The notes below the pieces were generated by a model that searched no databases, was not told the DNA's origin, and saw nothing but the letters and a program-made list of their open reading frames with translations. 64,000 nucleotides of DNA from Mangrovimonas sp. TPBH4. GTDB lineage: Bacteria; Bacteroidota; Bacteroidia; Flavobacteriales; Flavobacteriaceae. Position 1 is the stretch's first letter, and each line of letters opens with the position of its first letter. Positions 58,588-64,000 of the stretch are shown piece by piece. The DNA lies in NCBI RefSeq assembly GCF_001280505.1, contig NZ_LBIO01000049.1, positions 1 to 64,000 on the forward strand, in the 5' to 3' direction. Position numbers and translations under genes: made by a program.

Positions 58588-59691
58588 TTATTTATTTTTG
58601 ATGTTCTCTATAAATTGATCAAACAAATAAGATGAATCATGAGGACCAGGACTTGCCTCTGGATGGTATTGCACCGAGAAGACATTTTTAGTCTTCATCT
58701 TGATTCCTGCCACGGTATCATCATTAAGGTGAACATGGCTAATTTCTATATCTGGATGATTTTCGGTTTCCTCCCTGTTAATGGCAAAACCATGGTTTTG
58801 AGAAGTAATTTCTCCTTTACCTGTCTCTAAATTTTTAACTGGATGATTGATCCCTCTATGCCCATTATACATCTTATAGGTAGAAATACCATTGGCCAAA
58901 GCGATAACCTGATGTCCCAAACAAATTCCAAATAAAGGAAGGTTTCTATCCATAATCTTTTTAGCTACTGCCTGCGCCTCCTCCAAAGGTTCTGGATCTC
59001 CAGGACCGTTAGACAAGAAATAACCATCTGGATTCCATTCGTTCATCTCTTCAAAAGTAGCATTGTATGGAAATACCTTGATGTACGCATCACGTTTTGC
59101 AAGATTACGAAGGATATTCTTCTTGATTCCTAGGTCTAAAGCTGCAATTTTATAAGTGGCGTTTTCATCACCGTAGTAATAAGCCTCCTTGGTAGATACT
59201 TTTGAGGCCAACTCCAAACCATTCATTTGAGGTACCTTTGCCAATTGCTCTTTTAAACCTTCAATGTTATCAACCTCAGTAGAGATTACGGCATTCATGG
59301 CACCGTGTTCTCTAATGTAGCTTACCAAGGCGCGAGTATCCACATCTGAAATAGCCAGCACGTTATTCTTTTCAAAGAAATTTTGCAAAGAATCATCAGC
59401 AGCTTCGCGAGAATAATTGAAACTGAAATTTTTGCAGATCAAACCCGAAATTTTGATAGAATCGGATTCTATCTCATCTTCCTTGGTACCATAATTCCCA
59501 ATATGGGCATTAGTAGCGACCATGATTTGCCCAAAATATGATGGGTCTGTAAAAATTTCTTGATACCCTGTAGTTCCTGTATTGAAACATACTTCGCCAA
59601 AAGCAGTTCCTGATTGCCCAATGGATTTTCCATAAAAAATGGTCCCGTCAGATAATAATACTAAAGCTTTGTCTCTTTTATTGTACTTCAT
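58588..59691 (-). CDS. carA: Carbamoyl-phosphate synthase small (glutaminase) subunit
   Basis: I start at the ATG at 59691 (MKYNKRDKALVLLSDGTIF), since the longer frame from 59733 adds 14 residues not typical of CarA. The N-terminal CPSase domain has FNTGTTGYQEIFTDPSYFGQ. The class I glutaminase domain has the nucleophile in GICLGHQVIALANG and the histidine/glutamate pair in QYHPEASPGPHDS. It supplies ammonia to CarB, whose gene is not in the window. Confidence 0.97.
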   Translation of the reverse strand: MKYNKRDKALVLLSDGTIFYGKSIGQSGTAFGEVCFNTGTTGYQEIFTDPSYFGQIMVATNAHIGNYGTKEDEIESDSIKISGLICKNFSFNYSREAADDSLQNFFEKNNVLAISDVDTRALVSYIREHGAMNAVISTEVDNIEGLKEQLAKVPQMNGLELASKVSTKEAYYYGDENATYKIAALDLGIKKNILRNLAKRDAYIKVFPYNATFEEMNEWNPDGYFLSNGPGDPEPLEEAQAVAKKIMDRNLPLFGICLGHQVIALANGISTYKMYNGHRGINHPVKNLETGKGEITSQNHGFAINREETENHPDIEISHVHLNDDTVAGIKMKTKNVFSVQYHPEASPGPHDSSYLFDQFIENIKNK

Positions 59692-59756
59692 TTGTTCGAA
59701 AAGTTTTGCAAATTTCCACAAAAAAAAGGACAAACTAAAATGTTAGCGTGTATATT

Positions 59757-60455
59757 TTAAATTGACAAGGATTTATAGTAAGTTAAAATTTTGCAAACGT
59801 CGGAGTCATTGTTGTAATGAAGATTGTTATTCTTTACATAGTTCTTGATTTCGTCTCCTTTGGCCCCCACTAAATCTAATACGGTACTCTTCTTAAGTTT
59901 TATTGGTTTTAAAACTTCTTGTTCCTTTGTTTTAATAAAGTAATCTTCATGTTTCACATATTCATCAGGCTTAGTCTTTTGTTGGGTCATGGGGTTAAAC
60001 GTTCCTTCCTTAATACTTACAGAATATTGTTTTAGCAACATAAATTCACCTGTATCGGCTACAGTTTGATAAAAAGCTTTTTCCTTTGTATTAGGTTTAT
60101 AATGTTGTGCCAGTTCGACATCATAAATCTTAACCTTCAAAATCTTTTGAGGATTAATAACCAAAACAGAATCCTCTGAGAATTTAGCTTCCAATTGGTC
60201 CTTATCGATATTATAATTAAGATTGGATATTTGATATGAAGTTTCCTCCATATAAACCGTTGAAATATTAACCCAACTGTTGAACAAGTAAACACTTCCT
60301 TCAATATTAGAATTTTTAGAGCCCGTAGAAACCCAAATACTTCCTCCCTGGGAGAGGTCTCTCCTTAAATCGTTGCTTGTTTGGCCTGTACTAAAGTTTT
60401 GTGCAATACCTAAATTACATAATAGTAATATAAACACTAGCTGAATGGTTTTCAT
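59757..60455 (-). CDS. Secreted hypothetical protein
   Basis: A 232-residue protein with a signal peptide (MKTIQLVFILLLCNLGIAQ). The mature part is rich in K, T and N, with no motif I recognise; the segment YVKHEDYFIKTKEQEVLKP is charged. It lies between rplQ and carA; the rplQ terminator at 60497-60530 separates it from rplQ. Function unknown. Confidence 0.7.
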   Translation of the reverse strand: MKTIQLVFILLLCNLGIAQNFSTGQTSNDLRRDLSQGGSIWVSTGSKNSNIEGSVYLFNSWVNISTVYMEETSYQISNLNYNIDKDQLEAKFSEDSVLVINPQKILKVKIYDVELAQHYKPNTKEKAFYQTVADTGEFMLLKQYSVSIKEGTFNPMTQQKTKPDEYVKHEDYFIKTKEQEVLKPIKLKKSTVLDLVGAKGDEIKNYVKNNNLHYNNDSDVCKILTYYKSLSI

Positions 60456-60496
60456 AATAAGTTGGTTTTAAGTTTAATCAGTTTAAATATGGCCCA

Positions 60497-60530
60497 AAAA
60501 AAAGGGATAAACAAATTGTTTATCCCTTTT
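60497..60530 (-). terminator. Intrinsic terminator of the ribosomal/rpoA cluster after rplQ
   Basis: The perfect 12-base stem aaagggataaac/gtttatcccttt with an aaatt loop and a T run on the minus strand, 24 bases after the rplQ stop. Confidence 0.88.
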
Positions 60531-60554
60531 GAACTTAAAATACAAACGTATTTT

Positions 60555-61037
60555 TTATTCTTCTTCCTCGTTTGAAGTTTTAGTTTCAGCAGCAGCCGGT
60601 GCAGGAGCAGCAGCCTTAGATCCACCTCTTCTACTTCTACGGGTAGTTTTCTTTTCTGGTTTCCCAGCGTTGTAGATTTCATTGTAATCAACCAACTCGA
60701 TCATTGCCATATCAGCGTTATCACCAAGACGGTTACCCAACTTAATAATTCTTGTGTATCCTCCTGGACGATCTCCAATTTTGGCAGCAACATCTCTAAA
60801 CAACTCAGCAACCGCTTCTTTTTGTCTTAAACGAGCCATAACAATACGTCTGTTGTGCGTAGTGTCTTCTTTTGATTTTGTAATCAAAGGCTCAACAAAT
60901 TGCTTTAAAGCTTTAGCTTTAGCAACAGTGGTGTTGATACGCTTGTGCTCGATTAAAGAACAAGCCATATTGGCCAACATTGCTTTTCTGTGAGCTGTCT
61001 TTCTTCCTAAATGATTAAATTTCTTTCCGTGTCTCAT
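60555..61037 (-). CDS. rplQ: 50S ribosomal protein L17
   Basis: A 160-residue L17 (bL17): [20 protein letters not shown], then [12 protein letters not shown]. After residue ~115 it has a basic stretch ([13 protein letters not shown]) and an Ala/Pro- and Glu-rich tail ending EEEE, which makes it longer than E. coli L17 (127 residues); such tails are common in Bacteroidota. Last gene of the cluster. Confidence 0.97.
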   Translation of the reverse strand: MRHGKKFNHLGRKTAHRKAMLANMACSLIEHKRINTTVAKAKALKQFVEPLITKSKEDTTHNRRIVMARLRQKEAVAELFRDVAAKIGDRPGGYTRIIKLGNRLGDNADMAMIELVDYNEIYNAGKPEKKTTRRSRRGGSKAAAPAPAAAETKTSNEEEE

Positions 61038-61106
61038 GACATTTGATGTTAACCTTCATCTTGCTCAACCCATGATTGGGGAGCAAACTATGAAGGAATT
61101 TGTTTG

Positions 61107-62099
61107 TTAGTCTTTATCTAATTTGTATTTGCTCAAGTCCATTCCGAAACTCAATCCCTTAACAATTACAAGTTCTTCCAACTCTGTTAAGGACTTTTTA
61201 CCGAAGTTTCTGAATTTCATCAAATCGTTCTTATTAAAAGAAACCAAATCTCCCAATGTATCAACTTCAGCTGCTTTCAAACAGTTCAATGCTCTTACAG
61301 AAAGGTCCATGTCAACCAATTTGGTTTTCAATAACTGTCTCATGTGAAGTGATTCTTCATCATAAGTTTCTGTTTGTGCAATCTCATCCGCCTCAAGGGT
61401 AATGCGCTCGTCAGAGAACAACATGAAGTGGTGAATTAGGATTTTAGCAGCTTCTGTTAAAGCATCTTTTGGGTGTATTGATCCATCTGTGATAATTTCG
61501 AAAACCAATTTCTCATAATCGGTTTTTTGCTCTACACGATAGTTTTCAATACTATACTTCACATTTTTTATTGGCGTATAAATTGAATCGGTAAATATAG
61601 TACCAATTGGAGCAGAAGCTTTTTTGTTTTCCTCAGCAGGTACATATCCTCTACCTTTTTCAATAGTAATTTCCATGTTGATGTTCACCTTAGGATCCAA
61701 GTTGCAGATCACAAGATCTTTGTTCAATACTTGGAAACCGGAAATGAACTTTTGAAAATCACCTGCTGTGATTTGCTCTTGTCCAGAAATAGAAATAGAA
61801 ACAGACTCGTTATCGATTTCATCAATTTGGCGCTTGAAGCGAACCTGCTTTAAGTTCAAAATAATTTCTGTAACATCTTCCACTACTCCCGCGATGGTAG
61901 AGAACTCGTGATCTACGGTTTCTATTTTCACAGATGTAATGGCAAATCCTTCCAAAGAAGATAATAACACTCGTCTTAAAGCGTTACCTACTGTCAATCC
62001 ATATCCTGGTTCTAAAGGTCTAAATTCGAATTTACCTTCAAAATCAGTAGAATCAATCATGATTACTTTGTCAGGCTTCTGAAAATTTAATATTGCCAT
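61107..62099 (-). CDS. rpoA: RNA polymerase alpha subunit
   Basis: A 330-residue subunit. The N-terminal assembly domain has [20 protein letters not shown] and the C-terminal domain has [18 protein letters not shown] with [12 protein letters not shown]. Length is normal. It lies between rpsD and rplQ in the standard order. Confidence 0.98.
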   Translation of the reverse strand: MAILNFQKPDKVIMIDSTDFEGKFEFRPLEPGYGLTVGNALRRVLLSSLEGFAITSVKIETVDHEFSTIAGVVEDVTEIILNLKQVRFKRQIDEIDNESVSISISGQEQITAGDFQKFISGFQVLNKDLVICNLDPKVNINMEITIEKGRGYVPAEENKKASAPIGTIFTDSIYTPIKNVKYSIENYRVEQKTDYEKLVFEIITDGSIHPKDALTEAAKILIHHFMLFSDERITLEADEIAQTETYDEESLHMRQLLKTKLVDMDLSVRALNCLKAAEVDTLGDLVSFNKNDLMKFRNFGKKSLTELEELVIVKGLSFGMDLSKYKLDKD

Positions 62100-62122
62100 A
62101 TTGTGTGTTTTGTTTCTAGTTA

Positions 62123-62728
62123 TTATTTAGAGTATAATTCGACGATGAATTGCTCGTTGATATTTTCTGGAATTTGCACTCTTGCAGGTACTGAAACATA
62201 AGTACCTTGCTTGGTTTCGCTATTCCAAGTAATCCACTCATAAACTTCACTAGAATTAGCCAATGAATTTAGAATGGTTTCTAAAGATTTTGATTTTTCT
62301 CTTACTGCTACAACATCACCAGCTTTCAATTGGTAAGAAGGAACGTTTACAATTTCTCCGTTTACAGTAATGTGTCTGTGAGAAACCAATTGTCTAGCGC
62401 CACTACGAGAAGGGGCAATACCCATTCTGTAAACTACGTTGTCAAGTCTAGACTCACAAAGTTGTAACAATACTTCACCTGTAATACCAGGGGCAGCAGT
62501 TGCTCTTTTAAACATGTTTCTGAATTGCTTTTCCAAAATACCATAAGTGTATTTTGCTTTTTGCTTTTCCATCAATTGGATCGCGTATTCAGATTTTTTA
62601 CCACGACGCTTGTTTACACCGTGTTGACCTGGAGGATAGTTTCTTTTTTCAAAAGCCTTGTCATCTCCATAGATAGCTTCACCGAATTTACGGGCTATCT
62701 TAGTTTTAGGACCAGTATATCTTGCCAT
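62123..62728 (-). CDS. rpsD: 30S ribosomal protein S4
   Basis: A 201-residue uS4: [17 protein letters not shown], ending [16 protein letters not shown], with the S4 RNA-binding domain in [20 protein letters not shown]. Unlike the other genes of the cluster it has a 175-base gap upstream that holds a palindrome and a promoter-like element. S4 represses its own operon in E. coli, so this is a candidate autoregulatory site. Confidence 0.98.
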   Translation of the reverse strand: MARYTGPKTKIARKFGEAIYGDDKAFEKRNYPPGQHGVNKRRGKKSEYAIQLMEKQKAKYTYGILEKQFRNMFKRATAAPGITGEVLLQLCESRLDNVVYRMGIAPSRSGARQLVSHRHITVNGEIVNVPSYQLKAGDVVAVREKSKSLETILNSLANSSEVYEWITWNSETKQGTYVSVPARVQIPENINEQFIVELYSK

Positions 62729-62783
62729 TTGTTAAAATTAATTTTGGGAGTGTTTATGAATTAAGGTCTTATTCTTATCCTTC

Positions 62784-62798
62784 GATAAACAGTTTATC
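62784..62798 (-). repeat. Short inverted repeat in the rpsD leader
   Basis: gataaac/gtttatc around a central A, about 56 bases before rpsD. As RNA it would form a 6-base-pair hairpin. Confidence 0.4.
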
Positions 62799-62833
62799 TC
62801 CCGTTAATACTTGTTTATAAATTTTTCAGCTTG

Positions 62834-62861
62834 CAAATTTAACAGAAATAATTAATATCAA
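62834..62861 (-). promoter_or_regulatory. Internal promoter before rpsD
   Basis: On the minus strand, TTG (62859-62861), a 17-base spacer and TAAATTTG (62834-62841) match the Bacteroidota consensus. The -33 TTG lies inside the 15-base palindrome at 62851-62884. The inferred leader before rpsD is about 100 bases. Confidence 0.6.
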
Positions 62862-62884
62862 TTGTAAAAACAATTGATATTAAT
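62851..62884. repeat. 15-base perfect inverted repeat between rpsK and rpsD
   Basis: attaatatcaattgt (62851-62865) and its exact complement (62870-62884) are separated by aaaa. As DNA it could be an operator; as RNA a stable AT-rich hairpin. The minus-strand sequence after it has no real T run, so it is not a typical terminator. Confidence 0.75.
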
Positions 62885-62903
62885 TATAAAATTTCTGAAT
62901 AAA

Positions 62904-63293
62904 TTAAACTCTTCTTCTTTTTGGAGGTCTACATCCATTGTGTGGTAGTGGAGTAACATCGATAATTTCTGATACTTCAATACCTGAGTTATGGATAGAT
63001 CTAATAGCAGATTCTCTACCGTTACCAGGTCCTTTTACATAAACCTTCACTTTTTTCAAACCTGCTTCTTTAGCTACACCTGCAGCATCCTCTGCAGCCA
63101 ATTGCGCAGCATATGGCGTGTTCTTTTTAGAACCACGGAATCCCATTTTACCGGCAGATGACCATGCTATAACATCTCCTTTTTTGTTAGTCAAAGAGAT
63201 GATGATATTGTTGAAAGAGGCTGCAATATGTGCTTCTCCAATAGAGTCAACAATTACTTTACGCTTTTTAGTTTTAGTATTTGACTTTGCCAT
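62904..63293 (-). CDS. rpsK: 30S ribosomal protein S11
   Basis: A 129-residue uS11 with the conserved [13 protein letters not shown] and the C-terminal [18 protein letters not shown]. It is separated from rpsM by 11 bases. Confidence 0.98.
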   Translation of the reverse strand: MAKSNTKTKKRKVIVDSIGEAHIAASFNNIIISLTNKKGDVIAWSSAGKMGFRGSKKNTPYAAQLAAEDAAGVAKEAGLKKVKVYVKGPGNGRESAIRSIHNSGIEVSEIIDVTPLPHNGCRPPKRRRV

Positions 63294-63304
63294 GTTACTA
63301 ATTA

Positions 63305-63679
63305 TTATTTAGTTGCCTTTTTCTTGTTTGCAACTGTTTTTCTTCTACCTTTTCTTGTTCTAGAGTTGTTTTTAGTACGTTGACCTCTTAATGGAAGTCC
63401 CGCTCTATGACGAATACCTCTGTAACATCCAATGTCCATTAAACGCTTAATGTTCAATTGAGTTTCAGAACGAAGTTCACCTTCAATAGTAAAGGCTGCA
63501 ACAGCGTCACGGATGCTTCCGATTTGATCATCTGTCCAGTCTTGTACTTTTGTGCTCTCGTCAACTTTAGCCGTTGCTAAAATTTCTTTCGCTCTACTTC
63601 TACCTATTCCATAGATATAAGTTAAAGAGATAACTCCTCTTTTCTGTTTTGGTATGTCTACACCTGCAATTCTTGCCAT
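63305..63679 (-). CDS. rpsM: 30S ribosomal protein S13
   Basis: A 124-residue uS13: [34 protein letters not shown] and C-terminal [18 protein letters not shown]. It starts 2 bases after the rpmJ stop. Confidence 0.98.
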   Translation of the reverse strand: MARIAGVDIPKQKRGVISLTYIYGIGRSRAKEILATAKVDESTKVQDWTDDQIGSIRDAVAAFTIEGELRSETQLNIKRLMDIGCYRGIRHRAGLPLRGQRTKNNSRTRKGRRKTVANKKKATK

Positions 63680-63681
63680 AA

Positions 63682-63798
63682 TTACCCTTGTCTTTGTTTG
63701 AATCTAGGATTCTTTTTGTTAATCACGTAAAGTCTACCTTTTCTGCGCACTAGTTTACAGTCTGCGCTTCTTTTTTTAACTGATGCTCTTACTTTCAT
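63682..63798 (-). CDS. rpmJ: 50S ribosomal protein L36
   Basis: A 38-residue bL36 ([20 protein letters not shown], ending NPRFKQRQG). It lies between infA and rpsM with gaps of a few bases. The zinc-ligand set is incomplete: only the one cysteine (DCKLVRR) is seen, so it is of the C-minus type. Confidence 0.95.
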   Translation of the reverse strand: MKVRASVKKRSADCKLVRRKGRLYVINKKNPRFKQRQG

Positions 63799-63802
63799 CG
63801 TA

Positions 63803-64000
63803 TTAGTATCTATAAGTTATTCTAGCCTTAGTTAAATCGTAAGGACTCATTTCTAATTTTACTTTGTCTCCTGGTAATAGTTTGATATAGTGCATACGCA
63901 TTTTACCAGAAATATGCGCAGTCACAATATGACCATTCTCCAATTCAACTCTAAACATTGCGTTAGACAATGCTTCGATAATTGATCCGTCTTGTTCTAT
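63803..64000 (-). CDS. infA: Translation initiation factor IF-1, 5'-truncated by window edge
   Basis: The last 65 residues of IF-1 are present, starting [20 protein letters not shown] and ending [12 protein letters not shown]. The S1/OB-fold segment [20 protein letters not shown] is typical. About six N-terminal residues lie beyond the right edge. It precedes rpmJ by 4 bases. Confidence 0.95.
   Translation of the reverse strand: MEQDGSIIEALSNAMFRVELENGHIVTAHISGKMRMHYIKLLPGDKVKLEMSPYDLTKARITYRY

Overview
The window is a chromosomal segment of a low-GC Bacteroidota bacterium, almost certainly of the family Flavobacteriaceae. The evidence is a fused SecDF, an infA-rpmJ-rpsM-rpsK-rpsD-rpoA-rplQ cluster, promoters of the TTG-N17-19-TAnnTTTG type, an ECF sigma/FecR/TonB-receptor signalling set, a large module-repeat surface protein of the kind exported by the type IX secretion system, and many family-typical lipoproteins. 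Most genes are housekeeping. No tRNA, rRNA, CRISPR array, transposase or prophage was seen.

Layout. 1-3.5 kb: a giant repeat-bearing secreted protein that runs off the left edge, preceded by a small secreted protein. 3.7-7.6 kb: folE, cysS, yidD, lgt and a DUF192 lipoprotein on the plus strand, then a decayed gene remnant. 8.1-13.1 kb (minus): secDF, a membrane-anchored hypothetical and mdh. 13.3-19.1 kb: cupin, gyrB, asnB, a DUF2911 protein and queE. 19.2-24.3 kb (plus): HerA-like ATPase, lipoprotein, YitT-type membrane protein, cupin, alpha/beta hydrolase and rluF. 24.4-27.0 kb (minus): folD, a four-helix-bundle gene flanked by inverted repeats, and ffh. 27.3-36.0 kb (minus) is the accessory part: a HEAT-like DUF6493-type giant coupled to a SWIM zinc-finger protein, a WG-repeat protein, and a large acidic lipoprotein divergent from sigma factor/FecR/TonB receptor (36.1-39.9 kb).

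39.9-47.9 kb: argS, a TPR sensor histidine kinase preceded by a translationally coupled 42-residue membrane microprotein, ctlX, a NUDIX hydrolase, pyrE, an SRPBCC protein and birA. 48.0-52.8 kb (plus): rsfS, ftsH, a LUD-domain protein, cdsA, psd and an acyl-CoA-binding protein, a lipid/membrane quality-control cluster. 52.9-60.5 kb (minus): a guanidino-group hydrolase, gltA, glycogen synthase, eno, carA and a secreted hypothetical. 60.6-64.0 kb (minus): rplQ, rpoA, rpsD, rpsK, rpsM, rpmJ and partial infA.

Points most worth a second look: the SWIM/DUF6493-type pair without the AAA/VWA partners often seen with SWIM proteins; the inverted-repeat-flanked four-helix-bundle gene; the leader microprotein of the histidine kinase; the palindrome overlapping an internal promoter before rpsD; several apparently leaderless promoters; and an abrupt GC jump inside the repeat protein at the left edge.
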